From Cercis canadensis (taxonomy: Eukaryota; Streptophyta; Magnoliopsida; Fabales; Fabaceae), in the NCBI GenBank assembly GCA_003255065.1, contig QAOA01007268.1:200127-264126 (forward strand): a stretch of 64,000 nucleotides of DNA. The letters run 5' to 3'. Of the stretch, positions 25,031 through 37,142 are shown one piece after another; the stretch's first letter is position 1; every line of letters starts with the position of its first letter. A program made the position numbers and the translations under genes. The notes under the pieces were generated by a model, which was not told the DNA's origin, did not search any database, and saw only the letters and a program-made list of their open reading frames with translations.

Positions 25031-26176
25031 CTAAGGTTGAGAAGATGGCTGAAATTCGGATGGATTTATCATATTTTGAGAATTTTTCCAAGAGAAATTT
25101 GGGTGGTTTCTCCATCCCGGATTATATGTGTTTGAATATGGGTTACTTTGCCTGTTGGAGTTTCCCACATACTGAGCTTCTTCCAAAGATGGAGGTACTT
25201 CTGATATCACAACTGGGCAATTAGCACTAGAGTGTTCACCATGACAAACTTCACAATGAGCAGTAGATGAATGAATGACATTAGCTGTAAGGATGCCCAA
25301 GTGTTTTGCAGTTGTATCTATCTTGGTAGTGAGAGCAGCAAAGGGATCTACAACATGCATCCCATAAGCTTTCTTGGCTGGAGTCATCTCAGAAGGACAT
25401 TGGTGAGCATTATCCGCCATTTGATCAAGTAACTAGAAAGCTTCCTCAGCTGTTTTCTCCATCAGTGACCCACTTGCAGCAGCATCAAGTAAGGTTCTAG
25501 TGGTTCCATTCAAACCATTGTAGAAGGTTTAAATTTGCATCCACTCTTGTAAGCCATGATGTGGGCACTTTCTCATTAAGCCCTTGAACTGCTCACATGC
25601 CTCATGCAAACCTTCTGTTTCATGTTGAGCAAAGGTGTTAATGTCATTTTGCATTCTAGCAGTTTTTGTTGAGGGAAACAACCGAGTCAAAAATTGCCCA
25701 GTCATTTCATCCTAAGTGCTAATAGAGCCAGGTGGAAATGAGTATAGCCAACTTTGTGCCTCATCCTTTAGTGAAAAGGGAAATAGACGTAGTCTAAGGG
25801 CGTCATCAGTAACACCATTGAACTTGAAAGTGTCACAAATTTCCAGAAATCCTGCCAAGTGCACATTTGCGTCCTCGGTTGCAAAGCCACCAAATTGATT
25901 GGTTTGCATCATTTGGATAACACTCGACTTGATTTCAAAGGAGTTTGCTGAGATGATTGGCCTAGTGATCCCTGAAATTTGGACAGGTCCTGTTGGAACT
26001 CCATAATGCTTCAAAGGTCTTTGGACAACCACTGGTGGTGGTGGATTTTCTCCGGCGTTCTCCATAGTGATTTGAGCTGTTCGAGGAGTGCTTCTCATTT
26101 CCCTTCGGTTTCTTCTACAAGTCTTCTTGATTTCAGAGTCTAAAGGGATCAAATGAGATTGCCCTACACTTCTCAT
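25031..26176 (-). pseudogene. gag region of the nested Athila-like element
   Basis: The minus-strand translation has 'FEIKSSVIQMMQTNQFGGFA', '[20 protein letters not shown]' and 'LRLFPFSLKDEAQSWLYS', the Athila gag pattern, and downstream a zinc-knuckle-like 'CEVCHGEHSSANC'. It is broken. Confidence 0.85.
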
Positions 26177-26308
26177 ACACTAGAAAGAATTTCCTGTAAA
26201 ACACAAACATCATTTGATCACAAAGAAAAATAAAATCTAGACTAAGACTAGAATACCTTAGTATTGATATTACTAGACGCACAGTCCCTAGCAACGGTGC
26301 CAAAAACT

Positions 26309-27685
26309 TGTCATGTAAAAAGTGTACGCAAGTGCATGTATCATAATCAAGTAATATAGATTTAAGTTAAAATTATCGTCCCACGGAGACTGTGGCTACT
26401 AAGTACCAAAATTGTTTGTATTTCAATTTTATCTAGATAGTTGATAAGGTGAATTATGGCAATAATTGAATGTACGATAGTAAATGAGTGACAATTACTG
26501 TAAAACGAGTAGAAATATGGAATAAGAGTGTCTAGGGTTTTGATTTCACCGTAGCTAGTCTGGATCTTAACTCCTAATTCATTAACCAAAGATAATCTTC
26601 TTAACTGCTAGCCAAGAACCCTAATTTATCTATTAGCCTTTTCCAAGGTCAAACAAACGTATTCCCAATTTATGAACCTACTATATTTCTATGTGAATTG
26701 TGAGTATTCAAATTACTTCTATGGTTCTCTTTTAATGGCTACATAGATCATAAAGGTATATCTCAATCCTTTATAAAATCCATGTCCTTAATCCCTAGGA
26801 TCTCCAATTACAACTAACCTCCCGTTAACATTGCAAATATCAAATCATCTAATTTGATGGCCAGTCAAAAAGAAGCAATAAGAATAGAGATTAAAAAGAA
26901 AATTAATTAGATGATTTTTTTATTAAGTCTGTAGAAATTACAATCCGTCCTAAGCTAGGCTACATCTTCACCCTAGATGGTAGAATTAGTTCATAACAAT
27001 GAAAGAAAGCATGATTACACAATTGGACATAAGTATAAGAGAAAAAGGTGAAAGAAACTCTTAGACTCTAAAAATCAATGATGAAATCCCAATCTTCTAG
27101 CTTGATCTCCCTTTTCTTCTTGCCTCTTGTCTAAAAACATGTAGAACCCTAATTTAGACTTTAAGAGTCCTATTTATATGTCCTAGGAAGTTTAGAAGAA
27201 AAAAGGAATTAAAATAAAGTAAGAGTCCTAATGAAATTAGGGAGTTTGAAAGTCAAATCCCGAGTTAACCTCGGGGGGCTGCAACCTTGGATTTGGACAC
27301 TGCAGCCTCCAATTCTCTGCCTAGAGGTGCTGCGGCCTTCTGATAAGGGGATGTGGCCTCCGAGTTTTTTCCTGGAGGGGACTACAGCCTTCTGATTGGG
27401 GGCTGCAGCGCCTTAACTTCTTTCTGATCTTTGGTTTTCTTCGCAAATAGGGGGCTATAGCTTCCTGAGTGGGGACTGTGGCACCCAAGATGCTGCCTTC
27501 ATCCCAAATTTGCCAAAACTTACTCTTTTTGACACCGAAAAATACCAAAGTGACTTCCAAAGACTTCTAACGTAAAAACCTAAAAAAGAAACATTAATTC
27601 ATAAGAATCAAACTCAAAATACTCTAGAACAAACAATTAACAAGGTAGATAAATACAAGATAAGTGGTATAAAATCGACTTATCA
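26309..27685 (-). repeat. Right LTR (5' LTR in element orientation) of the nested Athila-like element
   Basis: Starts 'tgtcatgtaaaaag', ends 'atcgacttatca'. It is about 50 bases longer than the left LTR, and the extra length falls in the GC-rich motif cluster (27275-27510). Confidence 0.85.
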
Positions 27686-28722
27686 TGTCCTTAAGTATTC
27701 TTCTAAGTGCAGGTTAATAAAGAAAGCTAATAACTGGTTCTGCTAGATTGTAAGAACTAGTTCTTTTCTTTTGGTTGCTGTTATGCATGCAAAGTCTTCA
27801 GATCTCAAAGTGCTTGTCAGAATGTTACTTCACGTGTGATATAACTATTTCCCTATGAAGAGTTAGCAGAGATCCACCTTTCAAGGGAAGTTAGTAAACA
27901 GTAACTTCTTTGGGCACTACAAGACAAGGGAATAGTTAATGGAATTGGAGTGCATCTTAGCCTTACAGTTGTCCCAATATCAAGGGTGAAGATGGTCTTT
28001 CACGTTCTGTCTTCTTCCTTACTATATAGCTTTCCCTTGCTCTCTGATGATTAATAGAGAGGAGAAGCAGAAAGAAGAAAATACAGAGCAAGAGGTAGGG
28101 TGCTTCTGCAGCCTTCTATTCTTCAATATGTACTGAGATTTTTCTTCTTCTTAATGTTCATATTTGTGTAAAATCTACTTTAGAGAGAGAGAGTGCTTTA
28201 ATGGAGCTCAATTCCTTTTTGAGTGTTATGAAATCAAGATTTTAGTAGGAAATCTGTGAGAGACTTCTAGTTGTGAGACTAGAAGGAGAAAGTTTCTTGG
28301 TGAGCTTTTGTGTGAGAAACCAAGGGTGTAAAAGCTTGGACAAATTAAACTCAACTTATTGGAACCCCAATGCTTTAGGAGAAGTGGATGTAGGTCTTAG
28401 TACTGAACCACTATAAAACTTGTGGCTAAGATCTTCTTATCTCTCATCTTTAAAGTTTCTATTGATTATGTTTACTGTATATCATTGATTTTTTGAACTG
28501 ATCTTATTTGAGTTTTCTGGTATGATTCATAACTAATATGCTATACGAAATAGATCTGAACTTCTCTGTGTATAGATTTAGTTCTTGAGTTGTAGAACTA
28601 GCTCTCACAGTGTTTAGTTCATGGATTAATTTCTAGTGTTAGTTCATTTCAATTGATATTTTTGAGAAAATCCTATTCACACCCCCCCCCCCCCTCTCTA
28701 GGAGTGTTTCCTATAACATTCA
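27686..28722 (+). repeat. 3' LTR of the Sirevirus-type element, right piece
   Basis: Resumes with 'cttaagtattcttctaagtg', matching the 5' LTR from about 11408, and runs to 'cctataacattca'. The target duplication gttac follows immediately. Confidence 0.9.
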
Positions 28723-29274
28723 GTTACCGATGTGATGTTCAACATGGGGATGAATCAGGAAAAGTTGGTTTTACACTCACGAGATTTGCCAATGGTTGCT
28801 AGTGAAGTTGTTAAAGATAACATCAGAGTACTTGAGCCATTAGTTCTCCCCATCTCAACACAACTAAAAAATATGGCAATTTGGGCGGGAAGAGTGCTCT
28901 TTAATATGAAGATAGAACCATACCATCTTGATGTTAGATTGGTCTTCAAGCACTTCTGCATTCATACAGGAGAGAGGGCAGTGCTAAATAAGATGCAGGA
29001 AGATCTAGGGCTCAACGATTGGCATATGGAACCTTCAAGGATGACGCTTTACAGGTTTGGAAATACATCAAGTAGATCTCTGTGGTATGAATTGGCTTAT
29101 TGTGAGGCCAAGGGGAGGATAAAAAAGGGTGATCAAATATGGCAGCTTGGACTTGAGGCTCGATTCAAATGTAATGGTGCTGTTTGGCAAGCATTAAGGA
29201 CTATCGAACCAACAATGGAGACAAACCCATGGATGGATGAAATTCATAAATTCCCTGTTAGCATTACTGATTAA
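28723..29274 (+). pseudogene. KCS-C, right part: 3-ketoacyl-CoA synthase exon 2 after the copia insertion
   Basis: The exon resumes at the second gttac and carries the C-terminal half: 'KHFCIHTGERAVLNKMQ' with the His region, '[20 protein letters not shown]' with the active-site Asn, and an end 'HKFPVSITD' at the usual place. From 'SRDLP' (about 28776) to the stop the frame is open, but it is out of register with the codons flanking the insertion site, so a frameshift lies between about 28728 and 28776, independent of the transposon. 'HTGERAV' has Glu where relatives have Gly, and 'LGLEARFKCNGAVW' departs from the family's '[13 protein letters not shown]'. It is a pseudogene of the KCS-E kind, closest to the fragment at 46812. 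Confidence 0.85.
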
Positions 29275-31030
29275 GTGGGAATTGTTCAATACCGAAACCT
29301 AAACTTTCAAATAATTATAGGAATCATATGTATGTCTTTGATATGAGAATCATGTAATAGTTACTGGGTATTCTATGGTTGAGATCCCGTAGCTATTAGA
29401 ATTAGGTTGGATGGTACCCCTATTATGCATCCCTTATTATGTACCCATATTATGTATCATATGTAGGACTTTACAGACAAATAAATTCGATATGAGAATC
29501 ATGTACTAGTTATTGGGTATTCTATCGTTAGAATCCCGTAGCTATTAGAATTAGGTTGGGTGGTACCCCTATTATGTATGCTCTAGTAAAAATTTAGAAA
29601 AATAAAATAAAACATCTCTCCTTGATAGCCAAATCTTGTAGCTAAATCAACATTTTCTTGTAGTACAGAGGTACCTAGCTATTCCCAAGCGGAATGTGAA
29701 TTGGGTGTTCTTTGAAAACCTACTTTTCATGATTCCTTCACGATACCTTTCTATTTTTTAAGCTACCTTGGGACGTAACAAAGAAGAAACTCTAGATGCA
29801 AATTTGAATCAACAAACAAACTAGGCGAATTAAATAAACAAATATCCAATCAAGAAAAGTTAAAACTTCTGAAAAAAAAAAAAATTACAAATCACTGAAC
29901 ATATAAAGAGGTGAAGTTATGTGTTTGAATCCAAAGTTGTGGCCAAAAAGTACCAAAAAAAGAAAAGAGGTGAAGTTATAGAGAGTATTGAACACAAAAT
30001 TTGTAGTGACTCAGCCCAAACTTGACATACATACATTCAACTTTACCTTGGCACTTGCAAACTCATTACATCAGCAATTCCTCAAAGATGACTTTCTCAC
30101 AGTTCAAGGACCAACATACCATCTTTAGAATGATTTCGTATGAAATTTCAAAGGAAGTCGTCCCTTACAATAATTTGGATCAAAGGGAAGTTTAGAATCA
30201 AGAACCAATCTTCATTAATTAGTACGATATCAATTTTCATCATTAGTTAAAATTATCGTCAATGAAAATAAAAGTTGAAACTGGGTCTCCTAAAATGTCA
30301 AAAGAAATTGTATTACTTGGTAATTCCATTATGCATTTATTTCATTTGATTTCAACCATATATGTCCGCACTTATATATACCATAGATATGCTTTAATTT
30401 TGTTATTTACTACATTCCTCACATATATGTTACTATTTTTTTAAAAAAAAAAAAATTTGTTGTCTTCCTGAAAAAGGAAAGTCCTAGTTCAAGATGCTAT
30501 GTGGACAATGAAAAAGAAATTGTTACCAAGAGAAATCAAATTATGATTTATAAGAGAACTTTGCCATAGAGGAAGAGTTTTTTATTTGAGATTTTAGTTC
30601 TCTTTTTATGTGTAATTAGTAGGAAAGTGACACTATGCCTAAATTCTGCTAATTGTAGATCTAGTTCGATATTAAAGTGTATTAATAGACCAAACCATTC
30701 CACATTGAAGATGCTATCAAAACTAGTGAAGTCAGTTCCAAACCCCGAAATTAATCTATAGCCCTAGAAATGCAATAGACCTATGATACTTCAAGCCAAA
30801 CCTTCACCAAAATAGACTTACACTCTACTAAAATTTTCAAGATCAAACAATCAAAACGAAGTCAAAACAGAGGACTCGGTGGAAGTACATGTACATGATT
30901 TTAAATCAAAGAGATACAAGTAACTTATAGATAGAAACATGTATTTATATTGTTCGAGTCTATTGGGGTGCTTAGTTTTAGTTGCCAATCCTTTTAGACT
31001 TTTTTCGTATTTGGTAAGTGCGTTTGAGTG
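29275..31030. other. Intergenic; includes a ~153-bp direct duplication
   Basis: About 85 bases beginning 'gatatgagaatcatgta' occur at 29339-29425 and again at 29490-29575. Otherwise AT-rich sequence without a recognisable gene. Several A-rich runs are present (29870, 30440). Confidence 0.5.
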
Positions 31031-31059
31031 ATTGTTACTCCTTTTTGGACACTTGATTT

Positions 31060-31205
31060 TAATAAGTGGCTATTTCTAACTGTCTTTGAAGCCAATTAGT
31101 ATCTGAAGTTCTGCATCCTCATCTAGAGGCATGTGATAATGATTAATTAGCTGCCTTCCATCTTGCTTAGAGCAACTGGCTCATGACACATGGTACTCTA
31201 ACTAA
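31060..31205 (+). repeat. Block similar to the region upstream of KCS-D
   Basis: 'taactgtctt', then a central stretch, then 'ctcatgacacatggtact' align in order with 42475-42600 ('taactgtctt' ... 'ctcatgagacgtggcact'), at roughly two thirds identity by eye. It may be a relic of a duplicated KCS upstream region. Confidence 0.45.
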
Positions 31206-31223
31206 AATGTATTAGTAACAACC

Positions 31224-33960
31224 ATGTTGGATTTAAATTGTTAGAGCAATTGCAAAAAAAAATGGTTGTTGCATAGGCCAATGCAACAATAACATTGGGA
31301 GTTCAAATTTTCTTTTTAGAGGTTGAGATCTTTGGACTTAATTTGACCTAATTTGGCCTAATTGGCCCATTAGGATTTCATAGTTTTTATTTTTAATCTA
31401 AAAATTAAATAAATTTGTAGAAAATCTGAATGGAAGTTCAACCATGGTTGAAGGAATATTCCTAAGCATAATTCAAAGGGGCTAGCATCTAAGAAGCTTC
31501 ATGGAAGGTGCTTACCCAAAGAAAACTTAAAGGAAAGTGTCATCTTTTAGGGTTTCTTGTCTAAAATAAAATAAAATAAAAATGAAAGAGGGTTGATGAG
31601 TGAATTCAGCCAAGGGCATTTTGGGGAAGAATTTATGGTTTTTTTTTCATGGTAAGGCAAAAGGAAAGTGGAAGGAAGGTGCAAAGGGCATGGGAAATGA
31701 CCATTTTACCCCTAACTTACCCTCCAAGTTGAGAGGGTTGACTGCTTAAGAGAAGAAAAGAGGAGAAAGCCACACAATAGGCTCCCAACATGAAACACAA
31801 AGCAGGGAGATATTGGAGAAAAAAATAGATCAAAGAGAGGAAAGTTGAGAAAAAAGTGGAGTGTTCTTAAGTATTCTTCATATTTTTGGAGAGGAAAAAA
31901 ACAAAATCAAGAGTGTTGGAGCTTCTTGGAGTTGGGTTCTACACCTTTGAGCAAGGAAGAGGAGTTTTCTTGAAGCACACTAGGTAACCTTCACTCTTCT
32001 ATGGATTTCTTGTCATTCTCTTGTTGGTTTTTGTTTGAATCCATGTGAAATGTATGTTTCTTTTTGTTTCCCTCTTGAATGCCTCCATTTCATTTTAATT
32101 CCATGAGTTTCATTTTGATTTTTGTTGTTTTCCTCCTCTCTTGAATATCCTCTTAATATTTTGGTTTAGGGAGATTATGTTTAGTTTCTATTTTAATTGT
32201 TGTGAGTACTTAGTTTATTGTTGTTTTGCTTGTTTTTACCATATTGCATGATTTTGTTTAGGGTTGGTCTTGTTCTTGCATAGTCTTGGTTGATCGTACT
32301 GTAGGTTTTACAAGCTTGTTGCCTTTTGGTTGTTTTGGTATCATTTGTCATGTTTTGTTAGAGTAAGCATGCTTCTTGTGGATTTCTTGTTGTGTATTTT
32401 TTGTTTTGTTTTTTCCTTTGTTTTCTTGAACATGTTTTAGGGTTCTTGATTAAAAATCAAAATGATGTTTAATCTTTTTGAAAATCTTGTGTTTTGGTCT
32501 TAATCTTTTGACTTTTGTCATGTTTAAATTCAAATTGGTCAATTGGGATAGTGATTATCAAATTTAGTTTTTAAATGATCATTCTCGGACCTATCAGCCC
32601 AACACTAGCAGTGTTCGATCTTTTGACCATAATTTGAGTTTATAACTCCAAATTGTATGGTTCTTGCTTTGTTAGAACCCTGATATGCATATCTTACATG
32701 ATTATAAATTTAATATTTTTTGCATGTCGCATTTGCTCCCAATTTTAATTTGAAAATGGTTGTTTTCTATGTACTATGGAATTGTTAGTTAATTATGGCA
32801 GTGTTCAGTTTTTGGGTCATAACTTGAGTTAGAAAGCTCATTTTTGTATGATTTTTTATTATTTAGAACCCTAAGAAATTTTTGTATGTCATGTAAAAGT
32901 TTGGGGTCAAATCTCATTGACATGCACTCCTAGTTTTCTTTACAAGTTTCCCTTGTTTTATTATTTGTTTTCGGTCTTTGTTGTTTTGTCTTTCTTGATT
33001 CTTCCTTATGTTTAGTTGTTATCTTTGCTTCTTTTTTGGGACCACTTGCATGCTATGATCTTCAATTTTTTTCTATCTTTATTTTGGTTTTGATTTGTTT
33101 TACTCTTGAGCTCAATTCTTGATTTTTCCCTTAATGTTTGGCTTAGGGATTGCATGCTAATTAGGAGTATATGTTGACTGCCTTATTTAACTAAATGTTG
33201 TTGCCCTAGTTTGCATGCTATTTCATGATTTTATTTTGACTCTTAATGGCTGCCACATGTGATTTAGTATTGTATGTCTTTTCACTATAAGTTGACATAT
33301 TCCTTGTTTTATCTTCTCATTTATTGTAATGTGTTGTGGCTGCTCACTTGCTTATGCATATGTCTTCTTTAATTTCTTATTTTGAGTCATCTAATATGTG
33401 TTCCATGTGAGAGGAAACCACAATCCATAGGCCTCTAGCAAAACCTTAAGGCAATTCGGAGGCTCGAAGAGCTCTTGTTTATTTTGATTGTATTTGCCAA
33501 TTATGTACTCTCACCCTAATTAGTTGTATAATCATGCATAACATTTACGAATTATTGTTCAGGTTTACAAAATTCATAGGCCCTTTGTTTATCATAGAAC
33601 GATAAGACTGACTCAATCCTATATGGGATTGATCTATTTTATTTGACCTAGACAAAGATAAGCGACACACCGATGAGCACAATATGTGAATAACGGGTGG
33701 AAGGACTTTGAACCCTTTAGAATTCATGTATGTCATGTTTATTTTTCGTCATTGATTTGTGAATGTAACTCTTTTTTTTTAAGAATAAATAAAGTATGTT
33801 CTTGACTACATATTGTCTTATTCTTTGCATAGCTAATTTAGGGTAATTGTCTTTAGATGGATGCTGTGAGGTGTCTAACACCTTCCCCATGCATAAACAG
33901 ACTTCCAAACCAATCTCTGGTACGTAGACCATCTGCATCGCGGCTGTCTCCAGGCGTATT
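31224..33960 (+). repeat. Long LTR-like repeat, Ty3/gypsy Tat/Ogre-like, copy 2
   Basis: Related to 1-2360: shared left block ('ttggcccattagg'), shared tandem unit (about 32625-32940), and a shared right end ('ggtgtctaacaccttccc', 'acgtagaccat'). No coding sequence was recognised. Probably a solo LTR; exact ends and target duplication not found. Confidence 0.5.
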
Positions 33961-34776
33961 GTGACACGTAGTTAGGCTTTTACTTAAAATTTTGATTAAT
34001 TGAATGTTAAATATTATGGAGCATTATGATTTGGCCCATATATGTAATGTGATTACTTAATAGCTTCTTATAATGCACTTAAAACCAAAATTGGGCTAAC
34101 GTTAGTACTTAGTAGGGCTTGTATATGGTTTGTCCATAATAGGTAGGTAAACCATACTATAAACACAAGATGGGGTCCTGCTCATATGCTATATGTACTT
34201 GTGGTTACCCAATTGAGACCACGAGATACGTTTTCATTTGTATCTAAGGTATGAGAGGAGTTACTAAATAATATGTATCTAAGTGGTATTAAAATTGTTT
34301 TTAGAATTTGTAGATTCTATGTTTAAACTTAGAATTTATAGATTCTATGTTTGGTTTAGACTATTAGAGGAATTTTAGTGGAGGATTTTCCCACTAGGTT
34401 GGTTGACATGATGGAGAAATTGGGCTCCAAATAGTTTTATTTTCTCGCCTGCAATGGACTATCTAGAATCGCCTTTGTCATTAAATTCATTTTGGCCAGT
34501 CGGTTCTGACTGTCCAAAGCCATTAAGTGCACTAGCTCCATGGAAGCCTCCAATCTGCACTATTTACCATATAAGACTTAAAATATTAATTGGCCNCTAG
34601 CTCTATGGAAGCCTCCAATCTGCACTATTTACCATATAAGACTTAAAATATTAATTGGCCCTCACTCAAAAAGAAAAATATTATTTAACAAATAGAAAAA
34701 ATATTAATTGGTCCATATAAGGATTGAGGAGTGAAAGGCGCAAGAGTACTACTAAAAGAAAAAAGAAATGGACTAG
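33961..34776. other. Intergenic with a single-N join at 34596
   Basis: No gene recognised. Bases 34532-34595 are repeated at 34597-34660 across one N with one visible difference, the same join pattern as elsewhere in this window. Confidence 0.7.
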
Positions 34777-36019
34777 TGTTAAGTGAGTTTTATATTCACT
34801 CTTTAGATCTCTTTTACTTAATTATTTGGTTGTTCATTGAGATTTTTTGTCATCTGATGCGTTGTTTTTGTTAAATTGTAGGTTCAAATGGAAGTTCATA
34901 GGTTTTATGGTTTGAAGTGAAGAAATGAAAGGTTTTGACAGAATGCAAGAGCTGTGGTGCTAGAAATCAAGACCCGCGGCGCTCGTAATTGATTTTCAGC
35001 CTTCAATTCCCGAGAGGAAGGGCCGCGGCGCCCAAAAAGCAGGGCTGCGGCGCCCGTGACCAGATTTCTGAATACGTGTTCTTTTTCCTAAGTTTCTTTA
35101 GGGCTTTTGCTTAGGGATATAAATAGAGACTTTTAGGAATAATTTGGGGAATTCTTTTCTAGACTTTTTGGAGGCAAGGAGGAGAGCAAAAACAAGGATT
35201 GAAGACGAGATTTGTGGAGCCGATTCGGACTCCATAACAGAGTTTTCATTCTTCTTCCCTTTGAATTATGTTTGGATTGGATTCTATCATGTTCTTTTCT
35301 GCTGCTATGAACTAAATTCCCTTCTAAGGCTATGATGTAGCCTAGCTAGGATGATTTGTTATTTTCTATTTCTATAATTCAATAACTCCTTTATAAAACT
35401 GTCTTCTTCTTCTCAAATCTTCATGCTTCTAATTGCTTGATCACCAATTAGTTGATTAAATAATTACAATGAGACTGAGAGGTAATTTGTTATTAAAGAT
35501 CATAGAGATTAAGAACATAGGTTGCATGTAGGATAAGAATATACCTTCATGGCCTGTGTAGCTATTTAAAAAGAACCATAGAATTAAGTGAATTTCTAAG
35601 TTGTTCGTAATTCATATAGGAATATCGTGGGTTCATAACTTAGAAATACTTTTGTTTGACCTTGGAAAAGACTAATAAATAATTTAGGGTTCTTGGCTAG
35701 CAATTAGAAAGATTGTTCTTGGTTAATGAATTAAGAATAGCAAATCAGAATAGCTATGGTGAAATCAAAAGCCCTAGATGTTTTCTCTCTTGATAATTCT
35801 ATCATTTTACTGGTTTAGTTTGTTATTTTGCTGGTTTAAGTTTGTTTTCATCTTATTTTAGTTGTTTCTTGAAAATCTCTCCATATTGATTGATTAGATA
35901 AAATTAAGTTTAACCCAATTTCGGTAGTTGATACATTAGTCCTCGTGGGAACGATAACTCTATCTCATCTTATTACTTGGAAACGATAACGTACACTTGC
36001 GTTAAGATTTATCACAACA
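34777..36019 (+). repeat. 5' LTR of the plus-strand Athila-like element
   Basis: Starts 'tgttaagtgagt', ends 'atcacaaca'. It holds a GC-rich motif cluster (34975-35060) just upstream of a TATA-like 'atataaatagaga' at about 35118. Confidence 0.9.
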
Positions 36020-36025
36020 AGTTTT

Positions 36026-36043
36026 TGGCGCCGTTGCCGGGGA
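36026..36043 (+). other. Primer binding site, Athila type
   Basis: 'tggcgccgttgccgggga', the primer site seen in Athila-group elements, starts six bases after the LTR end. Confidence 0.9.
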
Positions 36044-36154
36044 CTAATTTATTATCAATATCGATACTCAGTGATCTTGATTTTAGTCTAATCGTTTATT
36101 TTTCACATATCTATTTAATTGTTTTATTGTTTGAGACTTTCAGGAGTTTTCTTT

Positions 36155-37142
36155 TGGTGTATGAGAAATTCTGGAAGCAGCTCTCTAATCCCACTTGATT
36201 CTGAGATAGAGAAGACCTGTCGGAAGAATAGAAAAACAAGAAGAGAGCCTACCAGAATTTTGACAGACACAATGGCGGAAGACAATCCTCCAAAAGCACT
36301 CCGCGACTTTGCCTTACCTTCGGTCTCAGATACCATTTCTGGTATAAGGCGACCAGCTATCCAAGCCAATGCCTTTGAGATCAAACCAGCCATTATTCAT
36401 ATGGTCCAGTCAACTTAATACAGTGGTTTAGCGAATGAAGATCCTCATGCCCACATCGCCGGGTTCTTGGAGATATGCGATACCTTCAAGCACAACGGGG
36501 CTACTGATGATGTCATTCACCTCCGACTTTTCCTATTCTCACTATGGGATAAAGCTAAATCTTGGCTACAGTCATTGCCAACGGGGACCATCACCACTTG
36601 GGACATTCTGGCACAAAAATTCTTGGCCAAATTTTTTCCACTGGCTAAGACCGCCAAGCTACGAAATGACATCACTACCTTCTATCAACAAGAAAATTAG
36701 TCACTTCAGGAGGCTTGGGAACAGTATAAGGAGCTACTTCGCAGATGCCCCTATCATGGTCTCCCTGACTGGTTGCAGCTACAACATTTTACAATGGTTT
36801 GCTGAATTCCACCAAGACACTAGTTGATGCTGCTGCTGGAGGATCCTTAATGAGAAAAACATACGAGGATGCCAATGAATTGTTAGAGGAGATGGCTACC
36901 AATGCCTATCAGTAGCCTACTGAGAGGTCCACTTCACGAAAGGTACTTGGGGTACATGAGGTTGATTCTTTTACAGCTTTATCTGCTAAAATAGACTCTC
37001 TAGCTAGCAGTTAACCATCTGAAATGTCAACGTCATTCAGTCACCTCTTGTGAATTGTGATCATTGTGGCGGTCCGCATGTTAGCACCGATTGCTAGGTG
37101 GGCAACCCTTTCTCTACATCTTAGGCTGAAGAAGCGAAATAT
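36155..37142 (+). pseudogene. gag region of the plus-strand Athila-like element
   Basis: Translations contain 'NAFEIKPAIIHMVQST', '[20 protein letters not shown]', '[20 protein letters not shown]' and a zinc-knuckle-like 'CDHCGGPHVSTDC' near 37055, the Athila gag pattern. It is broken. Confidence 0.85.

Larger units (their letters stand above)
20141..27685 (-). mobile_element. Nested Athila-like Ty3/gypsy element, gag-protease only, fossil
   Basis: Two LTRs (20141-21465 and 26309-27685) flank the element inside the copia 3' LTR. On the minus strand, a primer site 'tttttggcaccgttgcta' follows the right LTR, then gag (26176-25031), an aspartic protease region (24616-24079) and a basic tail to 23684. 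No RT, RNase H or integrase was seen in what is visible; a gap of 329 Ns lies in the non-coding part. The layout matches 34777-41670. The gag and protease wording is that of the Athila lineage. It is broken at several points. The LTRs differ by about 5 per cent by eye, less than the host copia LTRs, as nesting requires. The target duplication is unclear. Confidence 0.85.
11336..28722 (+). mobile_element. Ty1/copia element, Sirevirus (SIRE/Maximus) type, with a nested Athila-like insertion
   Basis: The ends are LTRs starting 'tgtaagctcc' and ending 'cctataacattca', flanked by the 5-bp target duplication gttac (11331-11335 and 28723-28727). Inside lie an initiator-tRNA-Met primer site, gag, pol in copia order (protease, integrase, RT, RNase H), an extra ORF region after pol, and several 'aagggggaga' polypurine tracts: the Sirevirus layout. 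The 3' LTR is split by a 7.5-kb minus-strand gypsy element, so the copia element itself is about 9.8 kb. It is a fossil broken at roughly ten places. The two LTRs differ by perhaps 8-10 per cent by eye, suggesting a few million years if typical plant rates hold. Confidence 0.9.

Noticed and set aside
20136-27690. A target duplication for the nested Athila-like element
   Set aside because: The flanks read tgttg and tgtcc; only the first bases agree and other alignments are possible, so I do not claim one.
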